A DNA stretch of 64,000 nt from Caballeronia cordobensis (GTDB lineage: Bacteria > Pseudomonadota > Gammaproteobacteria > Burkholderiales > Burkholderiaceae): positions 186,001 through 250,000 of the forward strand of contig NZ_FCNY02000006.1 of assembly GCF_001544575.2 (NCBI RefSeq). Reading direction: 5' to 3'. Below are positions 46,830 through 55,801 of the stretch, in pieces (the first letter of the stretch is position 1; the number at the start of each line of letters is the position of its first letter). Below the pieces are notes generated by a model. The model did no database searches. It saw only the letters and a list, made by a program, of their open reading frames with translations, and was not told the origin of the DNA. Both the position numbers and the translations under genes were made by a program.

Positions 46830-47653
46830 GCGTGAATCTCGCCAAGGTCGCGTGAACGGGCGCGCTGGACTTCCTCGCGCAGTTGCCCCCAGATCGAATA
46901 GACGAACTCGCCGTACTCGGGACGCGAACGCAGTTCGAGCACGGAGCGCGGACGCTCGAAAGGCACATCGACGATCTGCTTGGCCGTGCCCGGCTGCGCC
47001 GTCATGATCATCACGCGGTCCCCGAGCGTCACCGCTTCATCGACACTGTGCGTGATGAAGAGCACGGTCTTGCGCGTTTCTTCCCAGATGCGCAGCAGTT
47101 CTTCCTGCAGCAGCACCTTGTTCTGCTCGTCGAGCGCGGAGAAGGGCTCGTCCATCAGGAGAATGTCGGGATCGTTCGCGAACGCGCGTGCAATCGATAC
47201 GCGCTGGCGCATGCCGCCCGACAGTTGATGCGGATATGCCTTCGCAAAGCGCGTGAGACCCGTGCGGCTGAGGTAATGCCCGACTACTTCGCGAATCTGC
47301 GCCTTGGGCACGCCGCGCAGACTGAGGCCGTAAGCGGCGTTGTCCCACACGGTCATCCACGGAAAGAGCGAATCGCCCTGAAAGACCATCGAATTGCTCG
47401 GGCGCTTTTCTGAAGGCGCGCTGATCTCGACGGTGCCGCTCGTCGGCTCGTCGAGATTCGCGAGCATGCGCAGAAGCGTGGACTTGCCGCATCCGCTCGG
47501 CCCGACGATCATGAAGAAGCAGCCGGTCGGAATATCGAGCGACATGTTGTCGAGCGCGGTCACGGTGCCGCCGCCCGACTGAAACGACTTGGTGAGATTG
47601 CGCAGGCGGATCTTGACGGGCGGATCGTCTGCGGCAGGCGAGGGAATCGACAT
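46826..47653 (-). CDS. ABC transporter ATP-binding protein, SsuB/TauB type
   Basis: A 275-residue ATPase with Walker [10 protein letters not shown], signature LSGGMRQR and Walker B LLMDEPFSALD. It lies between binding protein and permease genes with 9 bp and -4 bp gaps, and powers that importer. Confidence 0.92.
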   Translation of the reverse strand: MSIPSPAADDPPVKIRLRNLTKSFQSGGGTVTALDNMSLDIPTGCFFMIVGPSGCGKSTLLRMLANLDEPTSGTVEISAPSEKRPSNSMVFQGDSLFPWMTVWDNAAYGLSLRGVPKAQIREVVGHYLSRTGLTRFAKAYPHQLSGGMRQRVSIARAFANDPDILLMDEPFSALDEQNKVLLQEELLRIWEETRKTVLFITHSVDEAVTLGDRVMIMTAQPGTAKQIVDVPFERPRSVLELRSRPEYGEFVYSIWGQLREEVQRARSRDLGEIHA

Positions 47654-47662
47654 GCCGGCTCC

Positions 47663-48697
47663 TTACTTGAGAGGTTTGTACGGGCCGAGTTCCTTCACGG
47701 CGCTTTCTGCGAACGACGTGTCGAGCACTTGCGCGACCGTCACGTTGCCCTTCACCACGCCTTCGCTCTTGAAGAACGCGAGATCGTTCTCCAGACTCGC
47801 GACGTTGAGCTTGCCGTCCGGGCTGGTCCCTTGCGGCACGATCGTGCGATACACGTTCGGGTCTTTGATCGGCGTGTATTCGGTGAGGATCGAGATCACT
47901 TCAGGCGCGTTCGGTCCCGCGATCTTGCCGTTCAGAAGCGCGTTGTTGTAGTCGCGCACCGCGCGCAGATACGCGCGCATGAAAGCCTTGGCCGCGTCCG
48001 GATGATCCTTGATGAAGCCGGTCGAATACAGCACGACGGCGAGCTGATGATTCGGATAGATTTGATCGTCGCCGATCACGCGCACGGCCGCGCCGCGCTT
48101 CACGGCTTCGGTGGCGGAAGGCTCGGTCGTGAGCGCCGCATCGACGGCCTTGTTCTGCAGCGCCATCACATGCTGCGGAAAGGACAGATAGATGCGCTCG
48201 ACATCCTTCGTTTTGAGGCCGGCTTTCTTGAGCGCCTCGTTCATCGTCGAGGTGGATGCGCTGCCCGTCGCGCTGCCCGCGACCTTCATGCCCTTCAGGT
48301 CCGCGAGCGACTTGTAGCGGCCGTTGGCGACCAGATCGGCGCGCACGAGCAGCGGCTGATACCCATAGCCCGGCGGCGTCGAGCCCTTGTCCGCCACGAT
48401 CTTGATGCCGATGCCGCGCACCACCGCGTTATAGAGCCCCGCGGAGGGTGAGCCGCCCGCGACATCGAGCTGGCCTGCGCCGAGCGGTGCGACCATCTTC
48501 GCGCCGGAGTCGAAGGGAATGAACTTCGCGTCGAGACCTTCCTGACGGAAATAGCCCTTTTTCTCGGCGATGAAGAACGCCACGTCGCTGCTCGCGTTGG
48601 CAATGCCGATGCGCACCGTCGTCAGATCGGCCGCGGCCGCCGATCCCGATACGACACACGCGACGAGCGCCGCGCCCACTAGCCTGACTGCTTTCAC
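47663..48697 (-). CDS. ABC transporter substrate-binding protein, SsuA/NMT1-like
   Basis: A 344-residue periplasmic protein with a signal peptide (cleavage after SGSAAA). TTVRIGIANASSDVAFFIAEKKGYFRQEGLDAKFI is the start of an NMT1/SsuA-type receptor. The start is a GTG with AAGGAG eight bases upstream. First gene of a five-gene operon (receptor, ATPase, permease, class II aldolase, GTPase) preceded by operator B. Confidence 0.9.
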   Translation of the reverse strand: MKAVRLVGAALVACVVSGSAAAADLTTVRIGIANASSDVAFFIAEKKGYFRQEGLDAKFIPFDSGAKMVAPLGAGQLDVAGGSPSAGLYNAVVRGIGIKIVADKGSTPPGYGYQPLLVRADLVANGRYKSLADLKGMKVAGSATGSASTSTMNEALKKAGLKTKDVERIYLSFPQHVMALQNKAVDAALTTEPSATEAVKRGAAVRVIGDDQIYPNHQLAVVLYSTGFIKDHPDAAKAFMRAYLRAVRDYNNALLNGKIAGPNAPEVISILTEYTPIKDPNVYRTIVPQGTSPDGKLNVASLENDLAFFKSEGVVKGNVTVAQVLDTSFAESAVKELGPYKPLK

Positions 48698-48830
48698 TGC
48701 TTGTCTCCTTGATCGAACTTCTTTTGCGCATTACCTGATGAGCCGCGGCGCCCGCGCGCCGTGCCCTAGTTCGTCGATCAGGGGAGCAGCGTGGGGCGCC
48801 GAGGGTCTTGCCTACTGCGTCTTTCTTGTC

Positions 48831-48847
48831 GTTCCTTTATACGGAAC
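48831..48847. promoter_or_regulatory. Module B operator B (GTTCC-N7-GGAAC palindrome)
   Basis: GTTCC-TTTATAC-GGAAC, identical to operator C at 50487. It lies upstream of the ABC importer operon, just downstream of that operon's probable start point, a good position for a repressor. Confidence 0.82.
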
Positions 48848-48850
48848 AAC

Positions 48851-48867
48851 GTGTCGTTGTATGGAAC
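48851..48867. promoter_or_regulatory. Half-site partner, 20 bp from operator B
   Basis: GTGTC-GTTGTAT-GGAAC keeps one perfect GGAAC arm and partial symmetry, again displaced by exactly 20 bp from the strong site. Confidence 0.5.
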
Positions 48868-48868
48868 A

Positions 48869-48898
48869 ACATTAGCATCCGCGAAATCATGGTGTCAA
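48869..48898 (-). promoter_or_regulatory. Probable sigma-70 promoter of the ABC importer operon
   Basis: On the minus strand TTGACA (48893-48898) and TAATGT (48869-48874) are spaced by 18 bp; the start point would fall near 48862, inside the operator pair. Confidence 0.55.
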
Positions 48899-48909
48899 TG
48901 TAAAAGCCA

Positions 48910-50046
48910 TCAGAAGCGATGACGCAGCGAGAGCTTGACCGCCACCTGATTCGATGTCGAGGACTGGCCGAGCGAGCCGATCGCGGCGACGGCGCGCTTG
49001 CCGGTCGAATCGATGCCCGATGCGTGCTGCCATACGCCGACGAGGTTCAGGTCGGTGCGCTTCGAGAAGAAGTAGTCGGGTCCGAAATCGACCTGCTCGT
49101 ATTTCGCGGTCTGCGCTTTCGTGTAGTCGAAGGAGGCGGCGATTTGCAGCGTCGGAATCACGAACCAGCGTGCGTTGACTTCATAGCTGTTGAAGGTGGC
49201 CTTGCCGCTATTCGGCGTGGTCGGCGTGCGCAGGATGTCGTTGAAGCGCGTGTTCGTATAGACGAAGCCGATCTTGCCGGGGCCGAAGTTATACGCAATG
49301 CCCGCGCCGAAGATCTCGAGCGAATTCGCGGATGCATAGCCGCTGTACACCGGGCTCTTGCCCGGCGACGTGTAGCCGGGCTGGCCGGGATTCACGGTGC
49401 CGTCATACGCGGTCACGGACGGGTTGTTCACGTTGTCGTACGCGATCGCTGCGCTGATCGGACCGTATGCATACGAAGCCGCAAGCGTATAGACGCGGTT
49501 CGAACCGAAGTTGCCCGCGACGCCGCCCGGCGCGAAGATGCCGGACACGCGCAGCCCGTACATATTCGGCGACATGTACTTGAGCGAATTGTTAACGCGG
49601 AAGTTCGAGTTCAGGTTGTCGAAGTCGCCGGGGTGCGTGCCGACCCATGCCCACAGCGACGTCGCCGCGATCTCGCCGATCCATTGCGTCATCGGATCAT
49701 ATTGGCGGCCGAGCGTGAGCGCGCCGTAAGGGCTTTCCAGGCCGACGAAGGCTTGCCGGCCGAACTCGCGTCCGCCTTGCAGCAACTTGCCGTTGGACGT
49801 ATCGAAGCCGTTTTCGAGCGTGAAAATCGCCTTCATGCCGCCGCCGAGATCTTCGGCGCCGCGCAAGCCCCAGCGGCTGCCGTTCGTCTGTCCCGTCACC
49901 GTCTCGATGTTGGAGTGGCCCGATTGATTATTGATGTAGACCAGACCGGCGTCGAGCAGGCCATACAACGTGACCGAACTCTGGGCGTGCGCCACGCCGG
50001 CGCCGGCCAGCATGGGAAGTGCGAGAAACAACGCTGTCTTTTTCAT
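48910..50046 (-). CDS. Gram-negative porin (module B)
   Basis: A 378-residue outer-membrane porin with a signal peptide (cleavage after GVAHA, leaving QSSVTLYGLLDAG) and a Phe-terminated last strand (VKLSLRHRF). It is related to the porin at 17055-18176. Its upstream region contains operator D, so it probably belongs to the IclR regulon and admits the module B substrate through the outer membrane. Confidence 0.9.
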   Translation of the reverse strand: MKKTALFLALPMLAGAGVAHAQSSVTLYGLLDAGLVYINNQSGHSNIETVTGQTNGSRWGLRGAEDLGGGMKAIFTLENGFDTSNGKLLQGGREFGRQAFVGLESPYGALTLGRQYDPMTQWIGEIAATSLWAWVGTHPGDFDNLNSNFRVNNSLKYMSPNMYGLRVSGIFAPGGVAGNFGSNRVYTLAASYAYGPISAAIAYDNVNNPSVTAYDGTVNPGQPGYTSPGKSPVYSGYASANSLEIFGAGIAYNFGPGKIGFVYTNTRFNDILRTPTTPNSGKATFNSYEVNARWFVIPTLQIAASFDYTKAQTAKYEQVDFGPDYFFSKRTDLNLVGVWQHASGIDSTGKRAVAAIGSLGQSSTSNQVAVKLSLRHRF

Positions 50047-50284
50047 GGGGTCTCCGTCCCTTGATTCATAACGATGCCGGTTTCAACCGAACCGGGATGC
50101 TTTGCTGCGGAATCTTCTGGTCGTGTTGTAGTGACGCCAATTGATATGGATACCTAACCGTATGAGCGTCTTTCGCGCTTTCTCGCGCGTCTTTTTATAA
50201 CGAATGTTCGGTTTCTTCCGCGCCGGTACTGAGGGAGCCGCGCTGCCGCAGCGTTGGCGATTAAAACCGGGAGAGTGCAATTTC

Positions 50285-50301
50285 GTTCCGCTATACAGAA
50301 C
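50285..50301. promoter_or_regulatory. Module B operator D (GTTCC-N7-AGAAC)
   Basis: GTTCC-GCTATAC-AGAAC differs by one arm base from the perfect palindrome and keeps the TATAC centre. It is about 240 bp upstream of the porin start. No clear partner is seen 20 bp away. Confidence 0.65.
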
Positions 50302-50486
50302 GATGGTCTGTTAAAATGGGACGAAACGAGTTTCCCTTTGTTTAGGTTCCTAAGTCAAGCGGAACGAAAGCCAGTCAGGGTTATTCCGCATCCTTGCCGA
50401 GCGCAAGCGTCCGAATTTCGAACGATTCGTTGTTTTCGCGCTGCGCCGCAATCAACAAAGGGAGAGTCGAAGGGCTAATTCTGTGC

Positions 50487-50503
50487 GTTCCTTTATACGG
50501 AAC
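50487..50503. promoter_or_regulatory. Module B operator C (GTTCC-N7-GGAAC palindrome)
   Basis: GTTCC-TTTATAC-GGAAC, identical to operator B, 36 bp before the IclR start codon, consistent with autoregulation. A half-site ATTCC at 50507-50511 again lies 20 bp on. Confidence 0.82.
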
Positions 50504-50539
50504 GCTATTCCATTTGTGTATTTCGTGGAGTATATTTCG

Positions 50540-51358
50540 ATGAAATCTGAAGTCATGCAGAACGAAGCAGGCAAGACGCAGGAAAAGGACGAAGGACCGC
50601 AGCGCCTCTCGTCGGTGACAGCGGCGCTCCAGTTGCTCAAGGTGTTTTCGGAGCATGAGCCGGAAATCGGCATCAGCGTGCTCGCGAAGCGCATGGGCAT
50701 CGCGAAGAGCACCGCGCATCGGCTTGCGAGTGCGCTGCTTGCCGAAGGCATGCTGGAGCAGAACGCGGACAACGGGCGTTATCGCCTCGGCATCCAGTTG
50801 TTCACGCTAGGCGCGCTCGTGCGGCGGCGCTTCGACGTGGCGAAGCAGGCGGTGCCGTTTCTGCACGTGCTGCGCGAGCACACCGACGAAACGGTGCATC
50901 TCGCCGTGCTGGACGACACGAGCATCGTGTACCTGTTCAATCTCGAGAGCGATCAGGCCATCCGCATGCGGTCGTATATCGGCGTGCGCAAGCCCGCGTT
51001 CTGCACCGCCGAAGGTCATGTGCTGCTCGCGTCGCGCACGCCCGATGTGATTTCCCGCGTGCTGAAGGAAGGGCTCGCCGCGCGCACGCCGAAGACCAAC
51101 ACCGACACGCAGGTCTTCCTGAAGACGCTGGAAGCGGCGCGGCGCGACGGCTATTCGATCGACGACGAAGAGTCGGAGGTCGGCATGCGCGGCATCGCCG
51201 CGCCCGTGCGCGACATCACGGGCAACGTGGTGGCGGCCGTGGGTGTCGGCGGGCCGTCGCAACGGCTCACGAAGAAGGCGCTGCGCGCAGCGGTGCCGCA
51301 TTTGCTTACCGCGGCCGAAGGCATTTCCGCAACCCTCGGATACCACCGGCCGCTATGA
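50540..51358 (+). CDS. IclR family transcriptional regulator (module B)
   Basis: A 272-residue regulator: winged helix-turn-helix ISVLAKRMGIAKSTAHRLASALLAEGMLEQ (about residues 49-78), then the effector domain (TDETVHLAVLDDTSIVYLFNLES...RDITGNVVAAVGVGGPSQRL). The ATG at 50540 has GGAG nine bases upstream. It heads an operon with a reductase and a decarboxylase-like gene. I infer that it binds the 17-bp palindromes in front of itself, the porin, the oxygenase/ferredoxin pair and the importer operon. Confidence 0.88.
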   Translation: MKSEVMQNEAGKTQEKDEGPQRLSSVTAALQLLKVFSEHEPEIGISVLAKRMGIAKSTAHRLASALLAEGMLEQNADNGRYRLGIQLFTLGALVRRRFDVAKQAVPFLHVLREHTDETVHLAVLDDTSIVYLFNLESDQAIRMRSYIGVRKPAFCTAEGHVLLASRTPDVISRVLKEGLAARTPKTNTDTQVFLKTLEAARRDGYSIDDEESEVGMRGIAAPVRDITGNVVAAVGVGGPSQRLTKKALRAAVPHLLTAAEGISATLGYHRPL

Positions 51359-51384
51359 AATAACTCATCAAACAAGGTGGATTC

Positions 51385-52425
51385 ATGCATTCGGACGGCC
51401 ACGCACATCGCATCACGCTCGCAGCATCTGATCAAACGTACGAATGCGCGAGCGGCGATGTGATGCTGCGCTCGGCGTTGCGCGCGGGCATCGCGTTCCC
51501 TTACGAATGCAACGTGGGCGCATGTGGCAACTGCAAGTTCGAGCTGATAGAAGGCGAGGTCGATGTAGCCTGGCCGGACGCGCCGGGCTGGACCGCGAAG
51601 GACCGCGAGCGCCGCCGTTATCTCGGCTGTCAAAGCGCGCCGCGCGGCGATTGCACGATCAAGCTGCGTCCTTCCGCGCAATACGCACCGAGGCACGCGC
51701 CGCGCCGCGTGAGCGCCACGCTCAGCGAGCGCCGCGCGATCACGCATGACATCGAGGAATTCCGCTTCACGCTGTCGGGCGACATGCCTTTCGAGCCGGG
51801 CCAGTATGCGCTTCTGATGCTGCCTGGCGTCGAAGGCCCGCGCGCGTACTCCATGAGCAATATCGCCGATGACACGGCCGGCCCGCGCGAACTGCACTTT
51901 CAGATTCGCCGCGTGCCGAACGGGCAGGGCACGGGCGTGCTCTTCGACTCCATCGAGATCGGCACGCGCATCGATATCGACGGGCCTTATGGCATGGCCT
52001 ATCTGCGCCGCGATGTGAAGCGCGACATTCTCTGCATCGCTGGCGGCTCGGGCCTCGCGCCGATGATCTCGATCGCGCGCGGCGTCGCGGCCGAGCCCGT
52101 GCTCGACGACGTCAAATTGCACTTCCTCTATGGCGGCCGCACGCCGCGCGACGTCTGCGGCCGCGACATGCTCGAAGCATTGCCGGGATGGGCCGAGCGT
52201 CTGCATTTCCAGGCCGCCGTGTCCGATGTCGCGCCCGACAGCGAAACCGCATGGGACGGCCACGTCGGCTTCGTGCACACGGTGGCGGAATCGCTTTTCG
52301 GCGAGAACCTGCGCGACATGGAGATCTACTTCGCCGGCCCGCCCGCGATGGGCGCAGCGATTCAGCGAGCGCTCGTCGCGTTGAAGGTGCCGTTCGAGCA
52401 GGTGCATTTCGATCAGTTCTATTGA
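51385..52425 (+). CDS. Oxygenase reductase with N-terminal [2Fe-2S] ferredoxin, NahAa/BenC type (module B)
   Basis: A 346-residue flavoprotein: plant-type ferredoxin with C42, C47, C50 and C82, then an FAD domain (RAYSMSN) and NAD domain (GGSGLAPM). Domain order is the reverse of the module A and C reductases. With the Rieske ferredoxin at 43974-44300 it would make a three-component electron chain to the module B oxygenase. It follows the IclR gene by 26 bp. Confidence 0.9.
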   Translation: MHSDGHAHRITLAASDQTYECASGDVMLRSALRAGIAFPYECNVGACGNCKFELIEGEVDVAWPDAPGWTAKDRERRRYLGCQSAPRGDCTIKLRPSAQYAPRHAPRRVSATLSERRAITHDIEEFRFTLSGDMPFEPGQYALLMLPGVEGPRAYSMSNIADDTAGPRELHFQIRRVPNGQGTGVLFDSIEIGTRIDIDGPYGMAYLRRDVKRDILCIAGGSGLAPMISIARGVAAEPVLDDVKLHFLYGGRTPRDVCGRDMLEALPGWAERLHFQAAVSDVAPDSETAWDGHVGFVHTVAESLFGENLRDMEIYFAGPPAMGAAIQRALVALKVPFEQVHFDQFY

Positions 52426-52484
52426 TCCGCGCATCGCACTGAAGTGCGCCGCATGAATTCCTACCACGCTGCCAGGAGCAGACC

Positions 52485-53477
52485 TTGTCCAAACTGAGAC
52501 TCACCTTCGGATGCTGGAATTACGACCGCACGCGCGCATTGATGGACGGCAGCGTGCAGCCGGACGGCATCGATCTCAACTATCTGAACATGCCGGTGGA
52601 AGAGACGTTCTTTCGCATGCTGCGGCATCACGAGTTCGATGCATCGGAGATGTCGCTGTCGTCGTACACGATGTCGTGCTTTCGCGAGCCGCGCCCGTTC
52701 ATCGCGATTCCGGTGTTTCCGTCGCGCTTCTTCCGTCACTCGTGCATCTATGTGAATGCGGATTCGGGCATCGAAAAGCCGCAGGATCTGATCGGCAAAC
52801 GCATCGGCAATCCGGAGTATCAGATGACCGCGCCTGTGTGGATTCGCGGCATTCTGTCGGACCATTACGGCGTGCCCGTCGATAGCGTCACGTATTACAC
52901 CGGCGGCGAAGAGGAACCGAATCGCCCCGAGAAACTGAAGCTCGATCTGCCTTCGAACATTCGCGTCGAACAGATCGGTCCGGACAAGACGCTCTCGCAG
53001 ATGCTGCTCGACGGTGAAATCGATGCGCTCTATACCGCGCGCATGCCGTCGTCGTATGTGAATGGCAAGGGTCGCGTGAAGCGTCTGTTCGAAAACTATA
53101 TCGACGTGGAGCGCCAGTATTTCCGCGACACGAAGATGTTCCCGATCATGCATACGGTCGTGCTCAGGCGCGAGGTCTATGAAGCGAATCGCTGGGCCGC
53201 GCAATCGCTTTACAAGGCGTTGATCGAATCGCAGCGGCGCACGTATGCGGATCTCAACGAAACGGCCGCGCTCAAGTCGATGCTGCCGTGGCTGAATGCG
53301 CATGTCGAAGCGACGCGCAAGGAAATGGGCGACGATTTCTGGCCGTACGGGCTCGACCGAAATCGCGAAAATCTGCGCACGTTCCTGCGTTATTCGTTCG
53401 AGCAAGGTTTGTCGAAACGCCTGCTCGAACCGGAAGAAATCTTCGCGCCGGAAACGTTCGAGTCGTTCAAGATCTGA
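52485..53477 (+). CDS. 4,5-dihydroxyphthalate decarboxylase-like protein (module B)
   Basis: A 330-residue cytoplasmic protein similar to the Pht5/OphC decarboxylase family, which shares a fold with periplasmic binding proteins but lacks a signal peptide: WNYDRTRALMDGSVQPDGIDL, SLSSYTMS, GKRIGNPEYQMTAPVWIRGIL, GGEEEPNRPEKLKLDLP. The start is a TTG with AGGAG six bases upstream. Last gene of the IclR operon. Decarboxylation of a dihydroxylated aromatic acid is inferred; a binding role cannot be excluded. A paralogue is at the right edge. Confidence 0.8.
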   Translation: MSKLRLTFGCWNYDRTRALMDGSVQPDGIDLNYLNMPVEETFFRMLRHHEFDASEMSLSSYTMSCFREPRPFIAIPVFPSRFFRHSCIYVNADSGIEKPQDLIGKRIGNPEYQMTAPVWIRGILSDHYGVPVDSVTYYTGGEEEPNRPEKLKLDLPSNIRVEQIGPDKTLSQMLLDGEIDALYTARMPSSYVNGKGRVKRLFENYIDVERQYFRDTKMFPIMHTVVLRREVYEANRWAAQSLYKALIESQRRTYADLNETAALKSMLPWLNAHVEATRKEMGDDFWPYGLDRNRENLRTFLRYSFEQGLSKRLLEPEEIFAPETFESFKI

Positions 53478-53493
53478 GTGCTTGAACACGGTG

Positions 53494-53517
53494 CGCCGCG
53501 CGTGCGATTGCGCGGCG
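53494..53517. terminator. Hairpin between convergent genes
   Basis: CGCCGCGC and GCGCGGCG form a perfect 8-bp stem with an 8-base loop, between the stops of the decarboxylase-like and VIT1-like genes. It could end transcription from both sides; there is no T run. Confidence 0.5.
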
Positions 53518-53523
53518 TATCGT

Positions 53524-54648
53524 TCATGAAAGCGATACGCCCAGCAATTTGCCGAGGCCGAATGTGCAGCCCGCGGCGATCATCCCGATCAGCACTTGGC
53601 GCACGGCGGAAAAGAGCGCGCCGCGGCCGTTGAAGAGCGACGTGAACACGCCGATGCCCGCGAGCCCGAGGCCGCTCAGCACGATGCACTGCGCGATGCC
53701 TTGCGCGCCGCTCGCCCATAGAAACGCAATCGCCGGAAACATCGCGCCGATGGCGAACAGCGTGAACGACGCAAGCGCGGCTGTCCACGGATTGCCGCCC
53801 AGCTCGCGCGGATCGAGGCCGAGTTCTTCGCGCGTGAGCGTATCGAGCGCCTTGTCCTTGTCGCGCATGATCTGCGCGGCAACGCGTCTCGCTTCGGCCG
53901 CGTCGATGCCTTTGGCCTGATAGATGAGCGCGAGTTCGTGACGCTCCGCATCGGGCATGTGATCGAGTTCGTCGCGCTCTTTGGCGATCTGCGTGCGCGC
54001 AAGTTCGCGCGCGTTCGTGACGGATAGCCATTCGCCGAGGGCCATCGACGCCGCGCCCGCTATCAGTCCGGCGAACGCCGTGAGCAGGACCGTCTTGCTG
54101 TCGGTGCCCGCGCCCGCGACGCCCATGATGAGACAGAAGTTCGATACGAGGCCGTCGTTCGCGCCGAGCACGGCGGCGCGCAAGTCGTTGCCCGACGCCA
54201 CCCCGCGATGCCACGACTCCGCCGCCGCAATCGCGCCGCCTTTGCTCAAGCCCTTGTTGCGGTTCGCCACTTCCTGCACGATGTCCGCGTGATGCCGCTC
54301 TTCCGCCGACATCTGCGCCGCATCGGGTTGCCCTGCGTATTTGTCGCGGTCCGCCATTTCGCTCGCGGCGACGGAGCGCAGCACGAAGTCCGGGCCAAAC
54401 GCACGCGCGAGCGCGCGAAGCATGCGCGTTTTTGCACCGACCCGATGCGCTCGCACCGGCACGCCATTCGCCTTGAGTTTCGCGGCCCATATATCGGCAT
54501 GGCGGCGTTCGGCCGCTGCCAGTTCCGCGTAGACACGGCGCTTGTCCTCCTGCTTTTCGGCTTGGGCAAGCGTATCGTAGAGCGCCGCGCTATCGAGTTC
54601 GTCGGCAAGATTGGAAGTAAAGCGCCTGAGTTCCGTCTGGGACGCCAT
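53524..54648 (-). CDS. Ferritin-like/VIT1 membrane protein (MbfA-type iron or manganese exporter)
   Basis: A 374-residue fusion. Residues about 5-140 form a ferritin-like helical domain with Glu/His metal ligands (AAAERRHADIWAA and SAEERHHADIVQEV); residues about 170-374 are a VIT1/CCC1 domain with five helices (DLRAAVLGANDGLVSNFCLIMGVAGAG ... GEWLSVTNARE). This order is that of membrane-bound ferritin MbfA, which exports iron. Start at 54648 with AAGGTGA upstream. It may buffer iron for the iron-rich oxygenases around it, but it is a separate unit. Confidence 0.85.
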   Translation of the reverse strand: MASQTELRRFTSNLADELDSAALYDTLAQAEKQEDKRRVYAELAAAERRHADIWAAKLKANGVPVRAHRVGAKTRMLRALARAFGPDFVLRSVAASEMADRDKYAGQPDAAQMSAEERHHADIVQEVANRNKGLSKGGAIAAAESWHRGVASGNDLRAAVLGANDGLVSNFCLIMGVAGAGTDSKTVLLTAFAGLIAGAASMALGEWLSVTNARELARTQIAKERDELDHMPDAERHELALIYQAKGIDAAEARRVAAQIMRDKDKALDTLTREELGLDPRELGGNPWTAALASFTLFAIGAMFPAIAFLWASGAQGIAQCIVLSGLGLAGIGVFTSLFNGRGALFSAVRQVLIGMIAAGCTFGLGKLLGVSLS

Positions 54649-54785
54649 GACGTCACCTTTTATCGTTCGTCTAATACTTTCAAGAGTAAAGACGAAGCGC
54701 ATGTCACGGCGCTAATACCCCCACGATTCGCGATGAGTGAGAATGGAATCGCGTCTCATCGTCGTCATCGTTCAGACAGACGCGC

Positions 54786-55775
54786 TCAGAGGTCGAGCAC
54801 GAGTTCGTCGGAGCAGGCGCGCGATACGCAGATCATGATCTCCGAGGCGTGCTCGTCGTCGTCAAGCACGAAATCGCGATGATCCGCTTCGCCCGCGAGC
54901 AGACGCGTTTTGCACGAGCCGCAGGTGCCCGCTTCGCATGAACTTGGCGTGTCGATGCCGTTCGCGCGCAAGGCGTCGAGAATGGTTTCGCCGGGCGCGA
55001 CGTTCACGCATCCGCCCGTGCGCGCAAGCCACACCGTGAACGGCTTTTCGCCCGCGGCGTTTTCATGGGCGCTCGTGCCGAAGTCCTCGAAATGCACGGC
55101 GGAGGAGGGCCAGTGCGAAGCGGCGTCGCGCACTGCCTGCATCAGAGGACGCGGGCCGCAGCAGTAGATATGCGTATTGCCGGAACGAACGGCCAGGAGC
55201 GGCGCGATGGCGAGCGATTGCGCGCGATCGCCGAAATCGTGATGCACGCGTATGCGCGCAGCGAAATCGCCGGTCTTGAGTTCTTCGAGAAATGCCGTCG
55301 ATTCGGGCGAGCGCGTGCAATAGATCACATCGAAATGGGCATGGCGCGCGGCGAGTTCCGCCATCATCGCGCGCATTGGCGTGATGCCGATTCCACCCGC
55401 GATCAGCAAGTAGCGCGAGGCATCGTGTTCGAGCGCGAAGTAGTTCATTGGCGCCGACACGTCGAGCCGCGCACCGGCGTGAACGTCGCGCGCCATGCTG
55501 ACCGAGCCGCCACCGCCCGCGGTATCGCGCTTCACGGCGATCACATAGCGGTCGCGTTCGGCGGGATCGTTGCACAGCGAATAACGCCGCGCGATACCCG
55601 CGGGCGTGTGCACGAGCACATGCGCGCCGGCGGTGAAGGGCGGCAGCGTGGCGCCGCCGGCGTCGCGCAATTCGAACAGGAAGATATCTTCGGCGATCTC
55701 GCGCTTGTCCGTGACGGTGAGCGCGAGCATCGCATCGGTGGTACTCGATTGTTCAGGCATGCTAAGTGTATTCAT
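54786..55775 (-). CDS. Oxygenase reductase with C-terminal [2Fe-2S] ferredoxin, VanB type (module C)
   Basis: A 329-residue flavoprotein with RRYSLC (flavin), GGIGITPM (NAD) and a C-terminal ferredoxin (SSCEAGTCGSCKTRLL ... ICVSRAC). Same domain order as the module A reductase. It is the last of a three-gene run behind MarR and Gfo/Idh/MocA genes and is the likely partner of the 57823-59061 oxygenase. The ATG at 55775 is preferred over the GTG just before it. Confidence 0.9.
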   Translation of the reverse strand: MNTLSMPEQSSTTDAMLALTVTDKREIAEDIFLFELRDAGGATLPPFTAGAHVLVHTPAGIARRYSLCNDPAERDRYVIAVKRDTAGGGGSVSMARDVHAGARLDVSAPMNYFALEHDASRYLLIAGGIGITPMRAMMAELAARHAHFDVIYCTRSPESTAFLEELKTGDFAARIRVHHDFGDRAQSLAIAPLLAVRSGNTHIYCCGPRPLMQAVRDAASHWPSSAVHFEDFGTSAHENAAGEKPFTVWLARTGGCVNVAPGETILDALRANGIDTPSSCEAGTCGSCKTRLLAGEADHRDFVLDDDEHASEIMICVSRACSDELVLDL

Positions 55776-55801
55776 CACAGTTCGATCAGGTAATCAGGCG
55801 G

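Larger units (their letters stand above)
50047..50539. other. Control region between divergent porin and IclR genes
   Basis: Nearly 500 bp without a gene. It holds operator D (50285-50301) on the porin side and operator C (50487-50503) beside the IclR gene. The rest is more AT-rich than its surroundings; I see no RNA gene. Confidence 0.7.
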
